DNA of 64,000 nucleotides from positions 1-64,000 of the forward strand of contig CAZVWU010000005.1 in assembly GCA_964631205.1 (NCBI GenBank), written 5' to 3'. Shown here piece by piece: positions 44,471-52,900 of this stretch. The position numbers and the translations under genes are program-made. The stretch is from CAYYYJ01 sp964631205. GTDB taxonomy: Archaea > Aenigmatarchaeota > Aenigmatarchaeia > QMZP01 > JACQNV01. Numbering within the stretch: position 1 is the stretch's first letter; each line of letters opens with the position of its first letter. The notes under the pieces are model-generated. The model was not told the DNA's origin, made no database searches, and saw nothing but the letters and a program-made list of their open reading frames with translations.

Positions 44471-44482
44471 GGCTTATAAAGC
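44471..44482 (+). promoter_or_regulatory. TATA box of the peroxiredoxin gene
   Basis: GGCTTATAAAGC lies 15-26 bp before the ATG at 44497, supporting that start over an open upstream frame from 44452. Confidence 0.6.
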
Positions 44483-44496
44483 TTGGTGGCAATTTA

Positions 44497-45066
44497 ATGG
44501 ATATGCTGAAAATAGGAGAAAAAGTTCCGGACTTTGAAACAGATGTATACCACAATGAACAGATTAGAAAAGTCAAGTCAGCAGACTTCAAAGGCAAATG
44601 GCTTGTCGTTATGTTTTATCCAGCTGATTTCACTTTTGTATGTCCGACAGAGCTGGAGGAAGCTGCTTTGCTTTATGAGGAATTCAAGAAAGTCGGCGCA
44701 GAAATAATGAGCGTGAGCACAGATACAGGATATGTCCACAAGGCATGGCATGATGTCTCGCCTGCAATTAAAAAAATAAAATATCCCATGGCCGCAGACC
44801 CCACCGGAAAATTGAGCAGGATGTTTGGGACCTACATGGAAGACACTGGCCTTGCGCTCAGGGGAACATTCATAATTGATCCGAATGGAGTTCTGAAAGC
44901 ATATGAAATGCATGACCTGAGCATTGGAAGAAGCGCAGAAGAGACGCTGAGAAAATTGCAGGCTGCAAAATTTGTTGCTGAGAATGCAGGGCAGGTTTGC
45001 CCAGCTAACTGGAAGCCCGGGAAAAGCACATTGAAACCGGGATTGGATTTGGTGGGGAAGATATAG
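44497..45066 (+). CDS. 2-Cys peroxiredoxin (AhpC/Prx1 type)
   Basis: About 189 residues. The thioredoxin fold has the peroxidatic Cys in FYPADFTFVCPTELEE and the resolving Cys in GQVCPANWKPG near the C-terminus; RGTFIIDPNGVLKA and a late Arg are conserved. Reduces hydroperoxides at the expense of a thiol donor. Followed 30 bp later by superoxide dismutase, so the pair removes superoxide and then peroxide. Confidence 0.94.
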   Translation: MDMLKIGEKVPDFETDVYHNEQIRKVKSADFKGKWLVVMFYPADFTFVCPTELEEAALLYEEFKKVGAEIMSVSTDTGYVHKAWHDVSPAIKKIKYPMAADPTGKLSRMFGTYMEDTGLALRGTFIIDPNGVLKAYEMHDLSIGRSAEETLRKLQAAKFVAENAGQVCPANWKPGKSTLKPGLDLVGKI

Positions 45067-45104
45067 AAAATTCTTTTTAGGGCAAAGAAGGAAAAGTGAT
45101 TTAT

Positions 45105-45689
45105 ATGCAATTCGAACCGAAAAATTTTGAGAGTTTGTTGGGTACTGCGGGATTTTCAGACATTCTTCTAAAAAACCATTTCACACTTTACCAAGGATAT
45201 GTGACGAATACGAACAAGCTGGCTGATGACTTAGCTGCTTCATTGAAAGCTGGCTGGGCAGGAACCCCCGGATATTCTGAACTGAAAAGGAGGTTTGGCT
45301 GGGAGTTTAATGGGATGAGGTTGCATGAGCTGTATTTTGGGAATATGGTTAAGGGAGGCTCGCCTGTTGATAAAAATTCCCATCTGTTCAAAAAAATCGT
45401 GGAAGATTTCGGCTCATGGGAAAACTGGGAAAAAGATTTCAAGTCAACAGGTTCGATGCGCGGGATTGGGTGGACAATACTTTATTTTGACAAAAATTCC
45501 AACAGATTATTCAATGTATGGGTGAATGAGCATGACTTTGGGCATCTTGCAGGATGCGTTCCGTTGCTGGTTCTTGATGTTTTCGAGCACGCATATATGA
45601 TTGATTATGGATTGAAAAAAGCGGATTATATTGAGGCTTTCTTTAAGGCGATTGATTGGAAGGCTGTGTCTGAAAGATTTAATTTGTAA
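45105..45689 (+). CDS. Iron/manganese superoxide dismutase
   Basis: About 194 residues. Metal ligands: His in LLKNHFTLYQGY, His in MRLHELYFGN, and Asp/His in VWVNEHDFGHLAG...LDVFEHAYMIDYG. The usual Fe/Mn-SOD WxxHxx active site is diverged (NEHDFGH), as in some archaeal members; length is typical. ATG at 45105 preferred over GTG 45096. Convergent, 1 bp apart, with the thioredoxin-NHL gene. Confidence 0.88.
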   Translation: MQFEPKNFESLLGTAGFSDILLKNHFTLYQGYVTNTNKLADDLAASLKAGWAGTPGYSELKRRFGWEFNGMRLHELYFGNMVKGGSPVDKNSHLFKKIVEDFGSWENWEKDFKSTGSMRGIGWTILYFDKNSNRLFNVWVNEHDFGHLAGCVPLLVLDVFEHAYMIDYGLKKADYIEAFFKAIDWKAVSERFNL

Positions 45690-45690
45690 A

Positions 45691-47169
45691 TTATTTTATA
45701 TCGAGATTTTCGAGTTTATTTTTCTCAAAATCGAAAATCCTCACAAGGTGGTTGTTTGTGTCTGTAATATATAATTTTCCGTCCAGATATTTGACATCAG
45801 AAGGTTCCCACAATCCAAGCACCTTGCACTCTTCATCACCAATCATGCAAACATTTGCCTCGATTTTTTTGATTACTGTGGAAACTTCCATTTTTTCCAA
45901 ATCTATTTTCCTAATTGCATTATTGTAAGTGTCAGCAACATACAAAACGTTTTTGCCGCCTGCGCAAATCCCCAAAGGATGCTGGAAGAGAGCTTGTTTT
46001 GCAGGCCCGTCTTTGAATCCAAACTCAAACAGGCCCTTTCCGCTGACTGTTGAAACAAAATTATTTTTAATGTCTATTTTCCTTATCCCAGAAACTTCGC
46101 TGTCCGCCATAAAAATATTTCCATCTAAAACAGCCAGGCCGGAAGGCTGCGCGAAAGAGGAATCTGATAACGTCCCGTCAATAATATCTTCCCTGCCGTC
46201 CCCTGCAAAAGGCCTGATAAAATCCGATTTTGGGTCAAAGACCCAGAGCTGGTGGGCTCCGGCCATTGCAATATAAATCATCCCATTCCTTCCAGCCAAA
46301 TCCCATGGAGAGGATAAATCTGTCTCCTCCCCTTTTCCGCCAGCAGATCCCCAATAAGCTTGTTTGCCTGTCCCAGCAACAGTTTTTACTTTTTTATTTT
46401 TTAAATCTATTAACCGGATGCAGTGGTTTTCTGTGTCTGCGACAAATATTTTATTTTCAAGGAATAATACTCCCTGCGGCCTGTTAAATTCCGCGTCTGA
46501 AAAATTTCCGTCTTTCATTCCCTTTTTTCCTGAGCCTGCTTCTTCAACAACTTTGCCTTTCAGGTCAACAACCAGAATTTTATTCCTGTTTGAATTGCTT
46601 AAGGCAAAATATTTTTTGCCAGGGGAAAACGAAAGTTTGCCTGGATAAGAAAGGGTTGGCTTATTTTTATTTTCCGGGATTTTTATTTCGATCTTCTTTT
46701 TTGCCAAAATATTTTTTTGGTCCTCCAGAATTGTGTCCACAAGCTCTATAATTTCATCCCTGTGGCCTTCGCCTGATGTTTTGAATATAATGTTTCCTTT
46801 TGTGTCAATTACTGCTAAAGTCGGCCAGCCAGTAGCTTGATATTCATTCCACATTCTCATTTCTTTGTCCACAATTACCGGGTGTTTTATCTCATAACGA
46901 AGAATTGCCTGCCATATATTTTTTGGGTCAGCTTCCTGCTCAAATTTTGCAGAATGGACACCTATCACAACCACAGGCTGTTTTTTGTATTTTTCCTCGA
47001 TATGCTCGAGATCAGGCAGAATGTGCATGCAGTTTATGCAGCAATATGTCCAGAAATCAAGAATTATAACATGGCCTTTTAATTTCTCTAAAGACAGAGG
47101 TCTGTCTGTGTTTAGCCATCTGAAATTTTTTGGGAATTCCGGAGCTTTGGATATTTTATTCAGAAACAT
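45691..47169 (-). CDS. Thioredoxin-like protein with NHL beta-propeller (NHLRC2-like)
   Basis: 492 residues. N-terminal TlpA/thioredoxin fold (LKGHVIILDFWTYCCINCMHILPDL; the redox motif is C-I-N-C, about residues 44-47) to about residue 150, then about six NHL repeats (RPQGVLFLENKIFVADTENHCIRLID, HPLGICAGGKNVLYVADTYNNAIRKID and others). No signal peptide, so cytosolic. Likely thiol-redox role alongside Prx and SOD. The present start (47169) lies inside a repeat of the gene's own 5' end: a similar 22-codon segment precedes it at 47227-47293, separated by a hairpin element. Confidence 0.88.
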   Translation of the reverse strand: MFLNKISKAPEFPKNFRWLNTDRPLSLEKLKGHVIILDFWTYCCINCMHILPDLEHIEEKYKKQPVVVIGVHSAKFEQEADPKNIWQAILRYEIKHPVIVDKEMRMWNEYQATGWPTLAVIDTKGNIIFKTSGEGHRDEIIELVDTILEDQKNILAKKKIEIKIPENKNKPTLSYPGKLSFSPGKKYFALSNSNRNKILVVDLKGKVVEEAGSGKKGMKDGNFSDAEFNRPQGVLFLENKIFVADTENHCIRLIDLKNKKVKTVAGTGKQAYWGSAGGKGEETDLSSPWDLAGRNGMIYIAMAGAHQLWVFDPKSDFIRPFAGDGREDIIDGTLSDSSFAQPSGLAVLDGNIFMADSEVSGIRKIDIKNNFVSTVSGKGLFEFGFKDGPAKQALFQHPLGICAGGKNVLYVADTYNNAIRKIDLEKMEVSTVIKKIEANVCMIGDEECKVLGLWEPSDVKYLDGKLYITDTNNHLVRIFDFEKNKLENLDIK

Positions 47170-47176
47170 ATGTATA

Positions 47177-47226
47177 TGTTTTCTTTTGGGTTATAAGGCT
47201 TTTCTTTTACAAAAGAAAAGGGTATA
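47177..47226. repeat. Palindromic repeat element splitting the 5' end of the thioredoxin-NHL gene
   Basis: CTTTTCTTTT (47199-47208) pairs with AAAAGAAAAG (47211-47220), extended by TATA/TATA (47192-47195 and 47223-47226) with purine internal loop. TGTTTTCTTTTGGGTTATA at its left matches the elements at 11611 and 49655. Confidence 0.72.
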
Positions 47227-47293
47227 AATTCAGCCATTCAAAATCCTCCGGGAACTCTGGAGCTTTTTTTAATTTTTCAAAAAATCCAGACAT
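47207..47293 (-). pseudogene. Former 5' end of the thioredoxin-NHL gene
   Basis: From ATG 47293 the frame encodes MSGFFEKLKKAPEFPEDFEWLN and then runs into the hairpin and a stop. The intact gene begins MFLNKISKAPEFPKNFRWLN at 47169. The 47293 ATG is 5 bp after the stop of the upstream pilin-like gene, as expected for the original operon-coupled start. Confidence 0.75.
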
Positions 47294-47297
47294 AGAA

Positions 47298-48401
47298 TTA
47301 TTCACAACCTTTGGTTTTCAATTCAGAATAAATGCCGCTGACTTCATCCATCAGACCCAAAAATTTTTCCATTTCAGCTGGATTGTTATAGTTCTGCAAA
47401 TCTATGACTGAAGAGATGAAAGTCTTGAACTCCCCGCCCATTTTTTGCTTGAGTTTATTATAAAGCGGCGTGCAGTCTTGTTTTTTGAGCTCTGGATCTG
47501 AAAAAGCGTCTGCTAGAACCTGCGCTCTCCTAGCTTCTTGTTTTGCAAAAGAAAGAAGGTTTTCAAACATCATTTTATTTTTAAATTTATAATGGTCTAC
47601 ACCACCGACAAGGACAGCTAACACATCCAATGGGTCCTTGTAAACTAGCCTGTACTCTGCAGATCTGCCTTCCCTGTCTGACGATTTAAACAATATCGCC
47701 CCGATTCTTCCTTGGGCAGGCGTCCTCAGCACAATCCCATTCTCCGGTATTGGGAGGTCTGCAGGCGAGATTATGATTTTAGTTTTTGGCGGCTGGAATT
47801 CGGCAGTGCAAAAGCTTAGCTTTAAATCTTGGGGGGATTTTGTCCTTACGATTCCTTTGATTGGCCTTATAAAATCGTCCCTGCTTTTGCTCACAAGCTC
47901 TGAATCCCCATTGCAAAAGCCAAAGGAGACAACAGGGTCAATTGATTGCGGGAATAATTCTGTTATATTGTTGATTATTGAGTAATGTTCTAGTGAGTAG
48001 TCTGTGATCCCATAAAATATCTTTGTTTCAGGAAGGGCTCCCACGAAATCCTGCTTCCAGAAGCCATAGCTTAAAGACCCTTTGTAAACAGAAAGTTTTT
48101 CTCCCGGCTTGAAGAAAAACAGTATGGAAGGGTTCACTGAAACGCCGGCACCTTCTGAAATAAAGGGCGGCGGAGCCAGAAGAGGCGGCTTTTTTAGCCT
48201 GATTTCTGCAGGAACATTATAGATGTATGTATCCTCTATTAGATTTTTCAAGTTTTTATATTCTTGAACCTCAGCTGATTTTGTTTCAGTGACAGAGTAT
48301 ACCCCTGCAAATTGCAGCATGAAATAAAGGAAAAATGAGGCGATTATCAAACCCAAGATTATTTTGAATGCCTCAAAAACGCTCAACGCCATAAGCATCA
48401 C
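47298..48401 (-). CDS. Membrane-anchored protein of the pilin-like series, 367 residues
   Basis: An N-terminal hydrophobic helix (about residues 9-33, FKIILGLIIASFFLYFMLQF) is followed by a 330-residue extracytoplasmic domain with few Cys (FGFCNGD, LSFCTAE, QDCTPLYN, KGCE) and a helical C-terminus. No KGQ motif, so it may be a type II anchor or unconventional pilin. Genes 49114-49680, 48475-48954 and this one run in series, suggesting a minor pilin or assembly set. No family recognised. Confidence 0.72.
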   Translation of the reverse strand: MMLMALSVFEAFKIILGLIIASFFLYFMLQFAGVYSVTETKSAEVQEYKNLKNLIEDTYIYNVPAEIRLKKPPLLAPPPFISEGAGVSVNPSILFFFKPGEKLSVYKGSLSYGFWKQDFVGALPETKIFYGITDYSLEHYSIINNITELFPQSIDPVVSFGFCNGDSELVSKSRDDFIRPIKGIVRTKSPQDLKLSFCTAEFQPPKTKIIISPADLPIPENGIVLRTPAQGRIGAILFKSSDREGRSAEYRLVYKDPLDVLAVLVGGVDHYKFKNKMMFENLLSFAKQEARRAQVLADAFSDPELKKQDCTPLYNKLKQKMGGEFKTFISSVIDLQNYNNPAEMEKFLGLMDEVSGIYSELKTKGCE

Positions 48402-48415
48402 TGGTCTCCTATAGG

Positions 48416-48512
48416 GGCTTTACTTCCACATAGCCGCCTTTGTTTGCACTTCTTTTCTGAAGAAAAGACCTGCACTAGAAAGGCTTTACTTCCACATAGC
48501 CGCCTTTGTTTG
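48416..48512. repeat. Hairpin element between 31-bp direct repeats
   Basis: The 31-bp direct repeats are 48416-48446 and 48482-48512, identical. Between them lies a 35-bp element; on the minus strand it reads TTTCTAGTGCAGGTCTTTTC, then TT, then AGAAAAGAAGTG. The repeat encodes the last ten codons of the gene ending here (NKGGYVEVKP). The inserted element supplies a new stop (TAG of CTAGTGCAG), and the distal copy keeps the original end VKPL-stop. Confidence 0.85.
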
Positions 48513-48954
48513 TCAGTAAAAGATTGTATGTTGAGGTTATGCAGAAATTGGCTTCTGGTTTCATCTTTTCTATAGCGACCCCCTTTATTCCTTTATCCCG
48601 TCTGAGGTAAATGAGAGAATATTTGTTTGCCTTTATCAAATCCTGGTAATCATACTCGTCTATCCAGCCTTTTGCCGGGTTATCCCTAGGATCTTCTGGA
48701 TCTAAAAAGCAGGCCCTTTCCACATTATAGCCTAAAAAGAAATTGAATGTCTCCTTAGAGCCTGTTGTTGACCAGAAGATGCCTGTCTTCTTTTCCTTGC
48801 TGTAAACAGCCAATTCAAATTCCTTTGCTTGCCTGTCCAGCTGCACTTCTTCCCCAAGGCCGAAAAATCTCATTATGAGTGTAATTCCCCCTGTCAGGAG
48901 AAACCCAACTACTATTATGACAAAAATAAATACAAACACCAAAGATATGTCCAT
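48475..48954 (-). CDS. Pilin-like membrane protein, 159 residues
   Basis: N-terminal hydrophobic helix (SLVFVFIFVIIVVGFLLTGGITLIM, about residues 4-28) directly after the initiator region, then about 125 residues of soluble domain with Cys in ERACFLDPEDP and EANFCITSTYN. No KGQ motif. The C-terminus VKPF-stop comes from an inserted hairpin; the pre-insertion end was VKPL-stop. Lies between two pilin-like genes on the same strand. Confidence 0.75.
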   Translation of the reverse strand: MDISLVFVFIFVIIVVGFLLTGGITLIMRFFGLGEEVQLDRQAKEFELAVYSKEKKTGIFWSTTGSKETFNFFLGYNVERACFLDPEDPRDNPAKGWIDEYDYQDLIKANKYSLIYLRRDKGIKGVAIEKMKPEANFCITSTYNLLLTNKGGYVEVKPF

Positions 48955-49071
48955 CTTTATAATTGTTTATTCAAGTTAAAATATACTGTCAAGACTAGAA
49001 AAGAAGAATTGCTTTGCATCTTGGAAGATTGACAGAAAGAAAAAGTGCAAAGAAGTGCAATCATCGGTTTT

Positions 49072-49116
49072 CTAGTGCAGGTCTTTTTGACCAATTGAAC
49101 AGGGAAAGAAGTGCTA
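49072..49116. repeat. CTAGTGCAG hairpin element at the stop of the 188-residue pilin-like gene
   Basis: Left arm CTAGTGCAGGTCTTTTT (49072-49088), right arm AAAGAAGTGCTA (49105-49116). The TAG stop of the minus-strand gene is the complement of the final CTA (49114-49116). A relative of the upstream flank of the 43197 element (CTAGAAAAGAA.GAATT..TTTGCAT) lies at 48994-49019. Confidence 0.7.
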
Positions 49117-49680
49117 CTCTATGTTTAAAACAAAGATTTTGCTGCAGTCTTCTGGGAAGGATGTTGCTGTTGCGTTCACACGCTCGCATGTCGCGGAATC
49201 CTTGACCAGACTGCTTTTGCCTGACTTGAACTCAAACTGGAACTTCCCTATGTCTGTATCTGGGGGAACTTTCATAACTATTGGTATATCTCTGATGTCC
49301 CCAGCCCTTATCCAAATTGTCTGCACATAATCAAACCATGCTATAGCTTGTGTTAGAGGCCTTTGCCCGACTGCCCTAAAACTAAGTTTATAACAAGCGT
49401 CACCGGGCCCTTTATTGTTTATCAATATTTTAAACTGGTTTTCAGCGTCCCTTTTAGCTGAGGCTTCATCCCCTGTTGTCAGGACACAGCTTTTAGTCGG
49501 GTCTTTTTTAAGTGTGTCTGAGAGGTCTTGTATAGCTTGCTCAGTGACCTGGATCCCTATTGTATTGATATTTTTGAACAGGTTTCGTATAAATCCTGTT
49601 CCTAAAGTTAAAATTAGCACAGCTATCACAATGATTATCACAAATTCAATTCCGATGTTTATGCCTTTTTTTTGAGCCAT
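49114..49680 (-). CDS. Pilin-like protein, 188 residues
   Basis: Short basic start AQKKGINIG then a hydrophobic helix (IEFVIIIVIAVLILTLGTGFI, about residues 10-31) typical of prepilins without a long leader, and an ectodomain of beta strands with Cys at about 64, 96, 160 and 178. If processed, cleavage near Gly 6 or Gly 10 is possible; no KGQ. First gene of the 49680-47298 series. Its first eight codons and 37 bp upstream are repeated at 49740-49802. Confidence 0.75.
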   Translation of the reverse strand: MAQKKGINIGIEFVIIIVIAVLILTLGTGFIRNLFKNINTIGIQVTEQAIQDLSDTLKKDPTKSCVLTTGDEASAKRDAENQFKILINNKGPGDACYKLSFRAVGQRPLTQAIAWFDYVQTIWIRAGDIRDIPIVMKVPPDTDIGKFQFEFKSGKSSLVKDSATCERVNATATSFPEDCSKIFVLNIE

Positions 49681-49802
49681 ATTATTGGTAACTGTTTTCT
49701 TTTGGTTATACCTTTTCTTTTGGGAAAAAGAAAGGGTATATGTTTATGCCTTTTTTTTGAGCCATATTATTGGTAACTGTTTTCTTTTGGTTATACCTTT
49801 TC
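49655..49802. repeat. 63-bp direct repeats flanking a hairpin, at a pilin gene start
   Basis: Copies 49655-49717 and 49740-49802 are identical and separated by 22 bp. The join forms the palindrome TATACCTTTTCTTTT / AAAAAGAAAGGGTATA (about 49708-49741), a member of the 5813/11611/47177 family. The first copy includes the start codon and eight codons of the 188-residue gene; the second is noncoding. Confidence 0.88.
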
Positions 49803-49853
49803 GACTCAGGCGGACATAGGTCTTTATACAATTACCTAGACCTTTTTCGTCCC
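49802..49853. repeat. Inner module of the palindromic repeat
   Basis: CGACTCAGGCGGACATAGGTC ... AGACCTTTTTCGTCC directly continues the second 63-bp repeat. It matches the minus-strand form of the 5813 element (CGTTTTCAGCTGGACATAGGTC) and the inside of the 43197 element. The rest of 49854-49950 shows only an AT-rich promoter-like block (TTTATATATAATTTATTATA). Confidence 0.65.
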
Positions 49854-49950
49854 TCTAATGGGTAATAATTAGCTCAGGTTGTTTATATATAATTTATTAT
49901 ACGAGATGCCGAATTATCAAAACTGTGATAAAACACAATGCAGTATAAAA

Positions 49951-52900
49951 TCAACGCCCTTTACCCCTGCCTTTGGCTTTTATTTTTTTCGCTGGTTCTT
50001 TTGGTTCCTTTTTATCTAGTGGAGCTTTTACAGTAATATAATCTTTTAGGTCTGCCAGTTCTGTGCTTACAGGCGCCTCTTTTTCTGCCTTAACATCCAC
50101 TTTCGGCCTTCTCGAATAGAAGAAGATTATTATAATGATTATTATTATCCCGAGCATGATGCCTATCTGGGAAGAGTATGCTGTAATTAGGCCTGTCGCT
50201 GGAGTTGTTGGTTGGGTTGTCTGGTTTGCAGTAGGCGCTGGTGTTGGAGGTTGAGGTGACGCCGTTGGGGGTGTTGCCTCTTCAGCAGGCTTTGGTTTTG
50301 TTGTTGCGACAAATACAGAAAATCCCGGAGTTGTGACGACAAATTCCGCTGAGCCGCCTGTTTTCAAAGCCCATTTTGGATCAGGCAGCTGATTCCATGT
50401 TTTATTTGAAAATCTAAGGAATATTATCTCTGATGGTGGCGAATTTAACATCTCATCTTTTCTCATTGTTATTGTGAAATTTGCTTGTGATATCTTGCCT
50501 CTCAGGTTTTCTGAAGCTATTAGCTGAAACACCTTTAAAGCTTTCTGGCCTGCTCCAGGAAGAGGCTTTAATCCTTGGCCATAATCGTCTGCTATCGGCA
50601 TCCCTTTCAGCGCTCTCATCTCTACATAGGCTGCTACTGAACTGACCACTTCATCTGTTTCTAAAATGATTTTGCTTATTCCTGCTTTTTCTGATATTTC
50701 CTGGGAGATTATCAGCTCTATCGGTGTATATGGCAAGAAATCCCTGGGGTAGGTTAGTAATTGTGAAGCTATGACATTTAATTCAGATGCCGAAATTACA
50801 TAAGATACGCCACCGACTCCACCACCGTCTCCACTTCCACCGCCTCCTCCACTAGAGGATCCACCACCAGCTGCAGAGGCTACTGTTATTGTTATTGTAG
50901 CTGTTGTGCTGTTGCTCAAGCCGAAAATATCAATTGCAGTGTAAGTTACAACAAATGTTCCGGTGGAGGTGTAGGTTTTTACTGGGTTTGCGGCTGTGGA
51001 TGTTGTTCCATCGCCAAAGTTCCATAAGTGTGAAATCCTGTCTCCAAGGACGCCAGGTATATTCGGGTCTGTTGCGGCGCTTGTAAATGTTATTTCTTGC
51101 CCAATGGTTGCTGAGTTTGTTGAAACAGTAAATCTTGCAACTGGCGGGAAATTCACCAAAGAAGCCAAGTTGCCTTGCCCGCTTGCAGAGGCATTGTATA
51201 TAGTCCCATTTGACAATGCCAGCGTGCCATTAAATATTATATTGTTTGTAATATTTGCGCTATTTACAACTGTGTTCACCAGCGTCGAATTTATAACTGT
51301 GCTTCTTGTTATTGTAACGTTTGTTAAGATATTTGCCAGGTTAAGGCTGCTATTTGTTATTGTGCAATTTGTCAGCGTGCTGCCGATTGCATTGCTGTCT
51401 GCTAAGGAGCAGAGATTAAGCGTGCTTGCAGCGACTGTCCCATTAATCAGGATCCCGGCTATCAGGAAGGAATTGTTGAGGGATGAATTTGTTAAGGTAG
51501 AGTTTGTGATTGTTGAACTTGTCACGCTTGAGCTTGCGAGTGTTGAGTTAGTTACTGAGCTGGCTGTGACATTTGAAGACGTGCTCGTGCTGAATGTGAC
51601 ATTTGAGTTTATAACTGAGCCGCCGCTGATTGAGCTTCCTGTTATATTGCTTGGGTCAACAACAGTATTAACAAAGGAGCAGGGAGAGGTTGCTGTTGTA
51701 TCAGATATATTGCTGTTCACAATATTGCATCCGTTAAGGACGCTGTTCCTGATAGAACTTAACCTCCCTGTGACGCTATTAAGGGTGCTTGAATTCACAG
51801 TTGAGTTTGTCATCACACTTGAGGCTATGCTGTTTGTGCCAATCAAGGTTGTGAAGTCGAGTATGTTCACGAGATTGTAAACAAGGTCTGTATTGGCCGT
51901 TGAGTTTTCGCCTGTGCATGCAAGGCTAACATTTTTAAAACCAAAAGGAGTTGTTAGCAGACCTATCTGTGCGCTGTGGACTGTTGTGCCTGCTCCCTGA
52001 AAACTGTTTGCCATGGAGTTGAAATCTGTATCTGAGAAAGACCATCTGCATGTATCGGTTACTGATGTGTTAAAGGTTAGAGTGAAGAAGCTTGTTTGTA
52101 CAGTTGACCTGTTTGCCGGGTTAAAGCTGCTTTTTACTGAAGGCCCACCGCCCCCTCCCCCTCCACTAGCTGTAACTGCTATCCCTATCGCTGCTGAAGT
52201 GGTTGAAGCCCCCAAATTGTCTGTTGCAACTGTTGTAAGCGAGTATGTGCCTGCTGCCAGATTATTGACTGCCTGTGAGAATGGGGCTGTTGTGTCCTCG
52301 CCGAGTTTTGTTGCGCCCTGGAAGAATTCAACTTTGGCAACTGTCCCATCAGGATCAGTTGCTGTGGCCTCTATTGTGAATGTTGCAGGGGCTGTGAATG
52401 TTGCTCCTGCTGCTGGGTTGGTTATGCTGGCTGTTGGAGGCTGGTTCCTGTTATCAACAGCAAAGCTGTTTGTCGCCACAGCTGTCCCTGCTGTTGTATC
52501 AGATGGGGTTATCCTTATCCTGACCTGATTATTAACTGCTGATGCCGCAACGCCGTCTGCCACTGAGTTCCAGACAAATGTGTGCGCTATACCTGTAGGC
52601 GAAGTTGTCAGGCCTGTTACGCCATCCCCGCCTGTTCCTCTAGTTGCTGCACTAAAGGTTGCCCCATTGTCTGCTGAGAGCTGGACATTAACTGAAGCTG
52701 TGTTGCTTTCTGGGTCTATTAGGTTATAGCTGATTGTTATGTTGCCTCTCTGGGTTCCTGCAGGCGTGGTTATTGTTGCTGAAGGCGGTGTGTTGGCTTG
52801 CGCGCCGCCTGTTGGTGTTGCTGACACTTCAATTGAGTTGAAGATCGACCCTTCTCCTGCTAGATTAACTGCAGTGACTTTATAGAATACCTTCTGGCCG

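Noticed and set aside
50996..51880. Plus-strand open frame of 294 codons opposite the beta-helix region
   Set aside because: Mirror of the repetitive Asn/Ser/Thr codons on the minus strand; no start signal or family.
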